64,000 nt of DNA, taken from the NCBI RefSeq assembly GCF_025165815.1, contig NZ_JAFFZE010000009.1, forward strand, positions 186,001-250,000, read 5' to 3'. This document shows positions 20,198 through 28,195 of this stretch, one piece after another. The notes under the pieces are model-generated. The model did not search any database. It had not been told where the DNA came from and saw only the letters and a program-made list of their open reading frames with translations. The stretch's first letter is position 1. Each line of letters begins with the position of its first letter. This stretch comes from Actinophytocola gossypii. Its GTDB lineage: Bacteria; Actinomycetota; Actinomycetes; Mycobacteriales; Pseudonocardiaceae. The position numbers were made by a program, and so were the translations under genes.

Positions 20198-21199
20198 TCA
20201 GCTCCCCAATTCCGCGGTCACGGAGAACTCCCGGAGGAAGTTGTAGAACTCGGCGTTCAACTCCAGGAACTCCTCTTCGGTCAGTGTGGTCCCGGTGACC
20301 TTCTCGAACTCCGCGATGAACTCCTCGCGGGTCGTGTTCGGCGTGATCACCAGGTGCTGGGCGTGCCGCGACGCGGAAATGCGCACGAACTCCGCCCGTT
20401 CCATGGCGTAGATGAACGACCCCTCGGTGAACCGCAGCGTGCGCGGGTACTGACTGGTCGTCCTGGCATCGCTGTAGAGCGTCACCCAGACGCTCTCGTC
20501 GAAGATCTCCAACCGGTCGATCGGTGGGTCGGAGATCACCGTCACCTCCATCCTGGTGCACCTGCTCCGCGCCAGGTACAGGCCGACCAGACCGATTCGG
20601 ATCTCCTCGAGCAGTTGGGCGTTGATCGTGTCGTGATCGACGTCGGCCGCCGACTGACGGATCAGATAACGCGCCCTACCGCTTATTCCGGACAGATTCC
20701 CGGGATCGGAGACCACCGCCCGGAACTCCCACTCCGCTCGCGACAACAGGAGTCGAGCGGCCGCGTGCCGCCCGGAGAAACCGCGGAACAGGTACTGCCG
20801 CGTGTTCTGCAGGTCCTGCATCATCAACCGGTTGAACACGGGGTTGGGTTCGGCCGTCGGCTCGAACACGTGCGTGGGGAAGAACTCCCGGTTCATCGAT
20901 CGGTACTCGGCGGACAGGTCACGCAGCGCCTGGCGGCTTTCCTCGACGATCGGCGTGAGCATGGCCCGCTGGGTCGCGGTCGCGGTGATCAGGGTCTGGC
21001 CGAAGCCGACGATCGCGGAGACGAGGGTCCCGGTGGCCACGGCCGTGACCAGATTCTTCCCCGTCCCGGGAGCCATGGCGCTCGAGGCGACCATGGTCAG
21101 GCCCGATGTCACCAACAAGATCAGGAGTAGGAGGCCGGTTCTAGTCCAGAAGATCTCTTGGATCGGGTTCTTGCGGAGGCCTTTGCCTTCCGCGTTCAA
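20198..21199 (-). CDS. Two-TM membrane protein of unknown function
   Basis: A 333-residue protein with two hydrophobic segments near the N-terminus (about residues 22-41 and 50-72), then a soluble part of about 260 residues, probably cytosolic. The soluble part starts with a charged helical stretch, ends with an acidic C-terminus, and shows no motif I can name. I place the start at TTG 21199, preceded by AGGAGG; an in-frame GTG nine codons earlier is the alternative. It is coupled to the cupin-like gene downstream and diverges from the FKBP lipoprotein gene. G+C is slightly lower than in its neighbours, which may signal a different history. Confidence 0.65.
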   Translation of the reverse strand: MNAEGKGLRKNPIQEIFWTRTGLLLLILLVTSGLTMVASSAMAPGTGKNLVTAVATGTLVSAIVGFGQTLITATATQRAMLTPIVEESRQALRDLSAEYRSMNREFFPTHVFEPTAEPNPVFNRLMMQDLQNTRQYLFRGFSGRHAAARLLLSRAEWEFRAVVSDPGNLSGISGRARYLIRQSAADVDHDTINAQLLEEIRIGLVGLYLARSRCTRMEVTVISDPPIDRLEIFDESVWVTLYSDARTTSQYPRTLRFTEGSFIYAMERAEFVRISASRHAQHLVITPNTTREEFIAEFEKVTGTTLTEEEFLELNAEFYNFLREFSVTAELGS

Positions 21200-21346
21200 C
21201 GGGCACCACCTCCTTGAGCGACGCACCCCATCGGTCGAACGCGCTACGTATATGATCGAGTGCGGGCAGTAACTCTACCTCGCCGTTGTCCCAGGAGATA
21301 TAGGCGAAAAGGGTGACCCGGAGCGGTTACCGTAGGCTCGCGAACC

Positions 21347-21910
21347 ATGCGCAACGTGAGCAAGATCCTCGTCGTCGTGGCGGCGGCAGCGCTGACCGTC
21401 ACCGGCTGTGTCAGCCAGGACCAGGCGTCCGACGAACCCCCGGGCGACACCCAGACGTTCTCCGAGCCGGCCGCGCCCGAGCGGTCCGCCGATCCGGACG
21501 CCCCCGAGTGCACGGCCGCCGACATCCAGGTCGAGGGCGCGCCGGGGGAGAAGCCGACGGTGACCCTGCCAGAGGACTGCTCCGCGCCGACCGAGCTGAT
21601 CGTCGAGGACCTCGCGCCCGGCGACGGCCCCGAGGCCGCCGAGGGCGGCGCGATGCAGGCGCACTACGCGCTCACCGCGTGGTCCACCGGCGAGGAGGTC
21701 GAGGCCTCGTACGGCCAGTCCCCGCTGCCGATCGACTCCATCGGGGTCGGGATGATCGAGGCGTGGAACCAGGGCCTCGTCGGCATGCGCCAGGGCGGCC
21801 GGCGCCTGATCGTCGCCCCGCCGGACATGGCCTACGCCGGCTCCGGCAACGAGCTGCAGGACGAGACCCTGGTGTTCGTGGTCGACGCCGTCGAGATCAC
21901 CGCACCCTGA
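21347..21910 (+). CDS. FKBP-type peptidyl-prolyl isomerase, lipoprotein
   Basis: A 187-residue exported protein. The signal ends in a lipobox LTVTGC with C21 as the probable lipidated cysteine. A Pro/Asp/Glu-rich linker (residues about 25-75) leads to an FKBP fold with DLAPGDGPEA, VHYALTAW-like HYALTAWSTG, GMIEAWNQGLVGMRQGGRRLIVAPPDMAY and the C-terminal DETLVFVVDAVEI. It would assist folding of secreted proteins at the outer face of the membrane. The domain has some variation in the substrate pocket (SYGQSPLPIDSIGVG), so strength of isomerase activity is uncertain. Confidence 0.88.
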   Translation: MRNVSKILVVVAAAALTVTGCVSQDQASDEPPGDTQTFSEPAAPERSADPDAPECTAADIQVEGAPGEKPTVTLPEDCSAPTELIVEDLAPGDGPEAAEGGAMQAHYALTAWSTGEEVEASYGQSPLPIDSIGVGMIEAWNQGLVGMRQGGRRLIVAPPDMAYAGSGNELQDETLVFVVDAVEITAP

Positions 21911-21928
21911 CCTGACGCGGCCGGCGGA

Positions 21929-22903
21929 TCAGCCGGGGATGAGCAGCAGCTTCCCGGTGGTCCGCCGGCCCTCGAGGTCCTCGTGGGCGCGGCGGGCCTC
22001 GGCCAGCGGGTAGCGCCCGCCGATCCGCACGTTCAGCCGGCCGGCCGAGATGGCCGAGAACAGCTCGTCGCAGCGTCGGCGGAACTCCTCCGGCGTCGCG
22101 AGGTGGTGCGCCAGCGTGGGGCGGGTGAGGAACAGCGAGCCGCCCGCGTTGAGCCGCTGCGGGTCGACCGGCGGCACCGGGCCGCTGGACGCGCCGAACA
22201 GGGCCAGCATGCCGCGTGGCGCCAGGCAGGCCATGCTCCGGTCGAAGGTGTCCTTGCCGACGCCGTCGTAGACCGCCGCCACCCCCGCGCCGCCGGTGAT
22301 CCGGTCCACCTCGTCGGCGAAGTCGGTCTCGGTGTAGCGGATCACCTCGTCGGCGCCCGCCTCCCGGGCCAGTGCCTCCTTCTCGGCGGTCGACACGGTG
22401 CCGATCACCCTGCCGCCGCGGGCCTTCGCGAGCTGGGTGAGCAGCAGCCCCACCCCGCCTGCCGCGGCGTGCACCAGCACGGTGTCGCCCGGCTTGACCG
22501 AGTAGGTGGAGGTGACCAGGTAGTGCGCGGTGAGGCCCTGCAGCATGGCCGCCGCCGCGGTCTCGTCCGTGACGTCGGCCGGCACCGGGAACGCCATGGC
22601 GGCCGACACGACCACCTGCCCGGCGTAGGACCCGGGTGCCTCGGCCCACGCGACGTGGTCACCGACGGCGAAACCGGTGACGTCCTCGCCGACCGCGGCG
22701 ACCACGCCGGCGCCCTCCTTGCCGAGGGTGAACGGCAGGTCGACGGGGTAGATCCCACGCCGCTGATAGGTGTCGATGTAGTTCACGCCGGCGGCGCGCA
22801 CGTCCACCAGCAACTCGCCGGCACCGGGCGTGCGCGGCTCCACCCGCGCGAGCTCCAGTACCTCCGGTCCGCCGTTGGCGCGCACCACTACCGCTTCGAC
22901 CAC
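21929..22903 (-). CDS. qor: NADPH:quinone oxidoreductase, zinc-independent
   Basis: A 324-residue medium-chain reductase of the Qor/zeta-crystallin group. GroES-like N-terminal half with VNYIDTYQRRGIYPVDLPFTLGKEGAGVV, then a Rossmann domain with VLVHAAAGGVGLLLTQLAKARG. Zinc ligands of alcohol dehydrogenases are absent, as usual for Qor. GTG start at 22903 with GGAGGA seven bases upstream; the frame open further upstream has no similarity. The position between ctaB and ctaA matches Rv1454c in M. tuberculosis. Faces the FKBP gene tail to tail with an 18-nt gap. Confidence 0.94.
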   Translation of the reverse strand: MVEAVVVRANGGPEVLELARVEPRTPGAGELLVDVRAAGVNYIDTYQRRGIYPVDLPFTLGKEGAGVVAAVGEDVTGFAVGDHVAWAEAPGSYAGQVVVSAAMAFPVPADVTDETAAAAMLQGLTAHYLVTSTYSVKPGDTVLVHAAAGGVGLLLTQLAKARGGRVIGTVSTAEKEALAREAGADEVIRYTETDFADEVDRITGGAGVAAVYDGVGKDTFDRSMACLAPRGMLALFGASSGPVPPVDPQRLNAGGSLFLTRPTLAHHLATPEEFRRRCDELFSAISAGRLNVRIGGRYPLAEARRAHEDLEGRRTTGKLLLIPG

Positions 22904-22944
22904 GTCTCGTTCCTCCGCCTGGTCCAGGGAAACCTCCCCGGACC

Positions 22945-23904
22945 CTAGCGCGCGGCGGCCGTGCGTTTCGCGGCGAGCCGTTCTGGTTTGGGCCAGCGGA
23001 CGTTGGTCGCCCAGCCGAACTTCTCGAAGATCCAGATGACCCGCGCGGAGATGTCGAGCTGGCCGCGCAGCACGCCGTGCCGGGCGCCGGTCGGGTCCGC
23101 GTGGTGGGAGTTGTGCCACGACTCGCCCATGGACAGCAGCGCCAGCGGCCAGAAGTTGGCGGCCTTGTCGCGGCTGGTGAACGGCCGGGAGCCCACCATG
23201 TGGCAGATCGAGTTCACCGACCAGGTCACGTGGTGCAGGAACGCGATGCGCACCAGGCCGCCCCAGAAGAACGCGGTGACCGCGCCCCACCAGGACATCG
23301 TGATCAGCCCGCCGAGCACGCCCGGCAGCGCGACGCTGACCACCGTCAGCGGGATGAACAGCCGGTCCACGGTGCGAATGTCGCGGTCGGCGAGCAGGTC
23401 AGGGGCGAACCGCTCGGAGTTGGTGACGTCCCGCTCGAACAGCCAGCCCATGTGCGCGTGCCAGAAGCCCTTGGCCAGGGCACGGGCGCTGGTGCCGAAC
23501 AGCCAGGGGGAGTGCGGGTCGCCCTCGCGGTCGGAGAACGCGTGGTGGCGCCGGTGATCGGCGACCCAGGCGATGACCGAGCCCTGGGCGGCGAGCCCGC
23601 CGGCGACGGCGAGCGCGATGCGCAGCGGCCGGTTGGCCTTGAACGAGCCGTGGGTGAAGTAGCGGTGGTAGCCGACGGTCACGCCGAGCGCGGAGACCAG
23701 GTAGAACCCGGCGGCGACGCCGAGGTCGGTCCAGCCGAGGCCCCAACCCCAGGCCAGCGGAACGGCGGCGACCAGCGCGGTGAAGGGGACGAGGATGAAC
23801 AGCTTGACGAGGAACGTCTCCGGCAGCGAGCGCCGGCGACCGATCAGCGGTTTCGGGGAATGTTTTTCGCGCGTGGGCGACAGGGTGGAGGTGATGGGTT
23901 CGAT
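22945..23904 (-). CDS. Membrane acyl-CoA desaturase, non-canonical start
   Basis: A stearoyl-CoA-type delta-9 desaturase. Three His boxes are intact: HRYFTH, HRRHH and HNSHH. Hydrophobic segments precede the first box and lie between the second and third. The frame is open from a TGA near 23937 but holds no ATG, GTG or TTG until a GTG at 23682, which would remove the first membrane hairpin (KLFILVPFTALVAAVPLAWGW onward). Starting at ATC 23904, where a near-consensus promoter predicts the transcript 5' end, gives 319 residues, about the family length. An in-frame CTG at 23880 is another candidate. Either non-AUG initiation, an error in the sequence, or an N-truncated product must be invoked. 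Confidence 0.85.
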   Translation of the reverse strand: MEPITSTLSPTREKHSPKPLIGRRRSLPETFLVKLFILVPFTALVAAVPLAWGWGLGWTDLGVAAGFYLVSALGVTVGYHRYFTHGSFKANRPLRIALAVAGGLAAQGSVIAWVADHRRHHAFSDREGDPHSPWLFGTSARALAKGFWHAHMGWLFERDVTNSERFAPDLLADRDIRTVDRLFIPLTVVSVALPGVLGGLITMSWWGAVTAFFWGGLVRIAFLHHVTWSVNSICHMVGSRPFTSRDKAANFWPLALLSMGESWHNSHHADPTGARHGVLRGQLDISARVIWIFEKFGWATNVRWPKPERLAAKRTAAAR

Positions 23905-23909
23905 GACCT

Positions 23910-23938
23910 CGTATCTCGGCCGGGACGCGGCCTGTCAA
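23910..23938 (-). promoter_or_regulatory. Desaturase promoter
   Basis: Near-consensus sigma-A promoter on the minus strand: TTGACA (23938-23933), 17-bp spacer, GATACG (23915-23910). The predicted transcription start falls about 6 nt on, at or next to A23904, so the mRNA would be leaderless. Confidence 0.75.
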
Positions 23939-23944
23939 CGCGTT

Positions 23945-23966
23945 CCTACGGTTACGTAGCCGTAGG
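23945..23966 (-). promoter_or_regulatory. Palindromic operator before desaturase
   Basis: Inverted repeat with 7-bp arms CCTACGG (23945-23951) and CCGTAGG (23960-23966) around a TACGTA-containing centre. It ends six bases upstream of the -35 box. Size and symmetry fit a TetR-type lipid regulator, but the regulator is not encoded nearby. Confidence 0.55.
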
Positions 23967-23979
23967 TTCGCCGTCCACG

Positions 23980-24909
23980 TTAGGTCGTCGGCGTCGCTTT
24001 CGCCACCAGCGGCCGGGCGACCCGGACCCCACACCACAGCGACGCGGTGGCGACGATCACGCACATCGCGCCGAGCACGTGCAGCGACACCAGCAGTTCC
24101 GGCACCCCGGTCCAGAACTGGACGAGCCCGATCGCGCCCTGGGCGACCACGACGGCGAGCAGGACCTGGTAGCGCCGCCACGGCGGGTTCGCGGTGCCGC
24201 GCAGCCAGAAGCCGACCAGCACCAGCGAGCCGAGGAACGTGTAGAGCATGGCCGCGTGCACGTGCGCCAGCGTCTCCACCGGCAGGTCGAACCGCGGGGT
24301 CTCCGGATCGCCGCCGTGTGGGCCGGCGCCGGTGACCATCGTGCCGGTGACGAGGACGCCGACGAGCAGCGCGGTCGGCACGTACAGCAGCCGGGGGCCG
24401 CGACCGGCCGGCTCCTGCCCGCGCGGCACGGCGTGCACCAGGAGCGTGGCCAGCCAGACCATGACCGTGGAGGCCAGCAGGTGGATGGCCACGGTCCACC
24501 AGAGCAGGTCCAGCCGGACGGTGATCCCGCCGATGGCGGCCTGGACGACGACGCCGACGGGCATGGCGAGCGCCAGGCGCAGGTACCGCTTGTCGCGGGG
24601 CCGGTGCAGGTAGGCGAGCACGAACGCGGCTCCGGCGATGATCCCGACGAGCCCGGTGAACAGGCGGTTGCCGAACTCGATCCACTGGTTCAGCATCGCG
24701 AACTCGGGGTGCTCGACGGGCACCATGCTGCCGTCGTGGCACTGCGGCCAGGTCGGGCAGCCGAGCCCGGAGCCGGTGACCCGGACGATGGCCCCGGTCA
24801 TGGCGATCAGCGCCTGCGTCGCGACCACCGCGATCGCGACGCCGACCTGGAGCCGGTAGCTGGGGGTGGGCAGCCGGTCGATCCGGGCCTTCAGCGATGC
24901 GAACGACAC
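23980..24909 (-). CDS. ctaA: Heme A synthase CtaA/COX15
   Basis: A 309-residue multi-pass membrane protein that oxidises heme O to heme A for the aa3 oxidase. TGSGLGCPTWPQCHDG in the first periplasmic loop carries the conserved cysteine pair, and heme-ligand histidines lie in TVAIHLLAS, LAHVHAAML and LVSLHVLGA. I start at GTG 24909; six bases upstream TACCAT forms a possible -10, suggesting a leaderless mRNA, and no ribosome site is visible. Open frame further upstream crosses the R2 repeats and is not coding. It pairs functionally with ctaB at 17.7 kb. Confidence 0.93.
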   Translation of the reverse strand: MSFASLKARIDRLPTPSYRLQVGVAIAVVATQALIAMTGAIVRVTGSGLGCPTWPQCHDGSMVPVEHPEFAMLNQWIEFGNRLFTGLVGIIAGAAFVLAYLHRPRDKRYLRLALAMPVGVVVQAAIGGITVRLDLLWWTVAIHLLASTVMVWLATLLVHAVPRGQEPAGRGPRLLYVPTALLVGVLVTGTMVTGAGPHGGDPETPRFDLPVETLAHVHAAMLYTFLGSLVLVGFWLRGTANPPWRRYQVLLAVVVAQGAIGLVQFWTGVPELLVSLHVLGAMCVIVATASLWCGVRVARPLVAKATPTT

Positions 24910-24978
24910 CAGACGATGGTATGGAAGCGACCCGGTGCCACCGGTCGCGGGTACCGCCACGTACCCGCCACCCGCGAC

Positions 24979-25018
24979 GGGAGCGTACGACTCGCGCGAC
25001 GGGAGCGTACGACTCGCG
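24979..25018 (+). repeat. 22-bp repeat cluster R2
   Basis: Two direct copies of the repeat in the variant form GGGAGCGTACGACTCGCG (24979-25000 and 25001-25018), ending three bases before the stop of the ABC permease gene. There are no inverted copies; the last arm can form only a short ACTCGC/GCGAGT stem across the permease stop codon. It lies between the permease 3' end and the ctaA 5' end. Confidence 0.88.
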
Positions 25019-25021
25019 GGG

Positions 25022-25798
25022 TCAGGCGAGTTTGGTGGTGCGGGTGGCCAGGGCGCCTGCCGCGCCGCCCCAGGCCAGGAGGGTGGCGAAGACGGTCCAG
25101 TGGGGGGCGGTGCCGTCGGTGAGGGCGGTGTGCAGGCCCTCGGCCAGGGCACCGGACGGGAGGAACGTCACGATGTCGGCGAGCGGGCCGGGCATGGAAC
25201 TCGCCGGGACGGCGATGCCGCCGGCCAGCAGGAGCACGAACCACACCAGGTTCGCCAGGGCCAGGACGATCTCGGCCTTGAGGGCGCCGCCGAGCAGGAC
25301 GCCGAGGGCGCCGAAGGACAGGGTGCCGAGCACCACCAGCAGGACGGCCCAGACGATGCCGGTCGCGGAGGGGGACCAGCCGAGGGCGGCGGCCACCACG
25401 CCGAGTACGACCAGTTGGACGGCGACCACGACGAACGCGGCGCTCGTGCGGCCCGCGAGCAGCAGCCAGCGGGGCAGTGCGGTCGCGGCGAGCCGTTTCA
25501 CCACGCCGTAGCGGCGGTCGAAGCCGAGGGCGATCGCCTGGCCGGTGAACGCGGACGACATCACCGCCAGCGCGAAGATCCGCGGTGCCACCGAGTCGAC
25601 CCTCGGCTCGGGCAGCGAGAAGATCGTCAGCAGGGTCAGGCCAACCAGCAACGCCAGCGGGATCAGCAGCGTCAGCAGGATCTGCTCGCTGTTGCGCAGC
25701 GTCAGCACCGCCTCGGTGCGCGCGTGCGTGGCCAACATCCGGCCGACCCGGCCACGTCCTGGCGCGGGCGCGAACGTCCCGGCGGGGAAGGTGGTCAC
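25022..25798 (-). CDS. ABC-2 type transporter permease
   Basis: A 258-residue permease with six hydrophobic segments, of the ABC-2 export family. TEAVLTLRNSEQILLTLLIPLALL and the DRRYGVVKRLAATALPRW coupling region are recognisable. The GTG start at 25798 overlaps the stop of the ATPase gene (GTGA), giving a coupled two-gene transporter. The pair corresponds in position to Rv1457c-Rv1458c, annotated as an antibiotic-type ABC transporter; the substrate here is unknown. Repeat cluster R2 follows directly. Confidence 0.92.
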   Translation of the reverse strand: MTTFPAGTFAPAPGRGRVGRMLATHARTEAVLTLRNSEQILLTLLIPLALLVGLTLLTIFSLPEPRVDSVAPRIFALAVMSSAFTGQAIALGFDRRYGVVKRLAATALPRWLLLAGRTSAAFVVVAVQLVVLGVVAAALGWSPSATGIVWAVLLVVLGTLSFGALGVLLGGALKAEIVLALANLVWFVLLLAGGIAVPASSMPGPLADIVTFLPSGALAEGLHTALTDGTAPHWTVFATLLAWGGAAGALATRTTKLA

Positions 25799-26727
25799 CG
25801 CAGCTCCCGTCCCGTCAGCTCGAGGAACACGTCCTCCAGGCTCCGCCTGCCGACGTGCAGTTCCTCGGCCAGCACGCCCTGCCGCGCGCACCACGCGGTC
25901 ACCGCCGACACCACCTGCGGGTCCACCCGCCCGGACAGCTGGTACGCGCCAGGCGACGGCTCGTCGATCCGGCAGCCGTTCGGCAGCGCGGCGCACAGCT
26001 CGCTGGTGTCCAGCCCCGGTGTGGCCCGGAAACGCAGCCGTGCCGCGTCCGGCTGCTCGGCGGTGAGCTGCCGCGGGCTGCCCTCGGCCACCACCCGGCC
26101 CTTGTCGATGATCACCACGTGGTCGGCCAGCTCCTCGGCCTCCTCCATCACGTGCGTGGTGAGCAGCACGCTGACGCCGTCGGCCCGCAGCGCGGCCACC
26201 AGCTCCCACACCAGCCGCCTGGCCTGCGGGTCCAGCCCGGCCGTCGGCTCGTCCAGGAACACCAGCTCCGGGCGGCCCACCAGCGCGCACGCCAGCGACA
26301 GCCGCTGCTGCTGGCCCCCGGAGAGCCGCTTGTACGGGGTGCGGCGGGCCGACTCCAGGCCGAGCACGTCCAGCAGCCAGGCCGGGGACAGCGGGTTCGC
26401 CGCGCACGCCGCGACCAGCGTCAGCATCTCCTCCGCGCGCACCCCCGGGTAGGCGCCGCCGCCCTGCGGCATCACGCCGACGCGCGGGCGCAGCCGGTCA
26501 CCGCTGGTCGCCGGGTCGAGGCCGAGCACACGCACCGAGCCGGCGTCGCGGCGCAGGAAGCCCTCGCAGATCTCCACCGTGGTCGTCTTGCCCGCGCCGT
26601 TCGGGCCGAGCAGCGCGAGCACCGTGCCCTGGTCCAGTCGCAGGCTCAGGCCATCCACCGCGGTCGTCGGGCCGAAGCGCTTGACCAGTCCCGAGACGTC
26701 CACGGCTGGGACAGGGGTGGCACTCAC
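25795..26727 (-). CDS. ABC transporter ATP-binding protein
   Basis: A 310-residue ATPase with Walker A GPNGAGKTT, signature LSGGQQQRLSLA, Walker B LVFLDEPTAGLD and switch histidine in LLTTHVMEEAEELAD. The extra C-terminal domain of about 90 residues is typical of drug/export DrrA-like ATPases. GTG start at 26727. Coupled to the permease gene; together they would form a homodimeric exporter. The 220 bp between it and the divergent arylsulfotransferase-like gene is less G+C-rich and contains no further gene. Confidence 0.94.
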   Translation of the reverse strand: MSATPVPAVDVSGLVKRFGPTTAVDGLSLRLDQGTVLALLGPNGAGKTTTVEICEGFLRRDAGSVRVLGLDPATSGDRLRPRVGVMPQGGGAYPGVRAEEMLTLVAACAANPLSPAWLLDVLGLESARRTPYKRLSGGQQQRLSLACALVGRPELVFLDEPTAGLDPQARRLVWELVAALRADGVSVLLTTHVMEEAEELADHVVIIDKGRVVAEGSPRQLTAEQPDAARLRFRATPGLDTSELCAALPNGCRIDEPSPGAYQLSGRVDPQVVSAVTAWCARQGVLAEELHVGRRSLEDVFLELTGRELR

Positions 26728-26947
26728 GGCACTAAGGCTATGACGTGGCCGTTCGGCGGCGGACCCGGGTCGCGGCCGGTCTCGCCCGACGGTGCTGCCG
26801 AACGCCCGGTCACACGCCGACGGGAAAACGAGGAAATCGTCCGGGACGTATTCCCATCGAGCCCGGGAATATAGCCGACTACCCGGTGATCGATATCGCT
26901 CTAGGATTCGTGGTCAAACCACGTCCGCTGTTGCAACGGAGTAGTTC

Positions 26948-28129
26948 ATGCCAACAATGGATCGCCGCGCTTTGCTGCGGAATATGGGCCGATTTGCCGT
27001 GGTAGCCGGAGTTGGTGCGGCCGGAACCACGGCCGGAACCACGGTCGGCCGCGGTAGTGCGGAAGGGTTGCGGCAACGGCACGAGCGGTCCGCGACCATT
27101 GTCGGAACGCCGCAGATGACGGTGCTCACCGATCTTCCGAGCGCTGCTCCGGGAAATATTTACTACACTTCCCAGGGGCTGATCGTGGCCGACCGGCACG
27201 GAACGACGACACAGCACCGGCCGGCAACCTACATGAACGCCGATTTCCGGATGCAGAACTACCAGGGCAACAAGGTGCTGACCTGGTGGGAGGTGGTACC
27301 CGACCAGCGGATCGGCGGTCGGGCCAACGTGTCCGACATGTCGTTCGACATCAAACACTCGGTCGATGAGGTCAGCCCGGGGTGGCGCCCGGACCTGCAC
27401 GAGTTCCTCATCAGCCCGTGGAACACCGGGTTGCACTGCGTCTACCAGCCGATCCCGTACGACCTGCGTCCGGTTGGCGGTGAGCAGGACGGCGTCCTGT
27501 ACGACTCGCTGGTGGTGGAGGTGGACCTCGCCAGCCAGCAGGTGCTGCGGTCGTGGCGGGCCAGCGACCACATCCCGATCACGGACAGCTACTGGTCACC
27601 GGAGCCGAACGAGCTCAACGACTTCGGCTTCGACTACTTCCACATCAACTCGATCTTCCCGGTCGACAGGGACCACATGCTGATCTCCGCACGGCACACC
27701 TGTGCGGTGTACAAGATCAACCTCCGGACCGGCCGGGTCGTGTGGCAGATGGGCGGCAAGCGCAGCGACTTCGGCATCGATCGGGACGTCTCGTTCACCT
27801 GGCAGCACGATGCGCAGATGGTGAGCCCGCACACGATGCGGCTGTTCGACAACGCGAGCAACGGGGAAACCGTCGACCGGCCGAGCAGCCGGGTGATCTG
27901 GCTTCATGTCGACGAGCGAAAAGGCAGGGTGAGCCTCAAGCGCGAGGTGGTTCACCCCGAGGGCATCTCCAGCTTCGCGGCGGGCAATTGCCATGGACTG
28001 CCGAACGGGAACACGTTCGTCGGCTGGGGAATCGAGCCACGGATGTCCGAGTTCGACCCCGCGGGCAACCTGGTGTTCGACGCGAAGCTGCCCGCGTTCA
28101 GCTACCGCTCATATCGAATCGCCGGTTGA
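26948..28129 (+). CDS. Arylsulfotransferase-like exported protein
   Basis: A 393-residue protein resembling the Arylsulfotran_2 (PF14269) group of beta-propeller proteins. Propeller-type blocks include YDSLVVEVDL, DYFHINSIFPVDRDHMLISARH, TGRVVWQMGGKRSDF, FTWQHDAQMVS and GNCHGLPNGNTFVGWG. The N-terminus (DRRALLRNMGRFAVVAG) looks like a twin-arginine signal, so it should act outside the membrane. The start is ATG 26948 with a modest CGGAG before it. True sulfotransfer is unproven for this subfamily; fungi and actinomycetes carry many copies of unknown substrate. It has no counterpart between the ABC pair and mptB in M. tuberculosis. Confidence 0.8.
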   Translation: MPTMDRRALLRNMGRFAVVAGVGAAGTTAGTTVGRGSAEGLRQRHERSATIVGTPQMTVLTDLPSAAPGNIYYTSQGLIVADRHGTTTQHRPATYMNADFRMQNYQGNKVLTWWEVVPDQRIGGRANVSDMSFDIKHSVDEVSPGWRPDLHEFLISPWNTGLHCVYQPIPYDLRPVGGEQDGVLYDSLVVEVDLASQQVLRSWRASDHIPITDSYWSPEPNELNDFGFDYFHINSIFPVDRDHMLISARHTCAVYKINLRTGRVVWQMGGKRSDFGIDRDVSFTWQHDAQMVSPHTMRLFDNASNGETVDRPSSRVIWLHVDERKGRVSLKREVVHPEGISSFAAGNCHGLPNGNTFVGWGIEPRMSEFDPAGNLVFDAKLPAFSYRSYRIAG

Positions 28130-28136
28130 CGGTAGG

Positions 28137-28175
28137 CGTGAGCTGGGCGAGTCCGGGTGGCTCGCCCAGCTCACG
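28137..28175 (+). terminator. Bidirectional terminator
   Basis: Perfect 15-bp stem (arms 28137-28151 and 28161-28175, CGTGAGCTGGGCGAG) with a 9-nt loop between the convergent arylsulfotransferase-like and mptB genes. Confidence 0.88.
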
Positions 28176-28195
28176 AACACCGCGGGACGTCGACC

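Noticed and set aside
23500-23682. GTG 23682 as the desaturase start
   Set aside because: It would delete the first two membrane segments just before the first His box, which the family requires.
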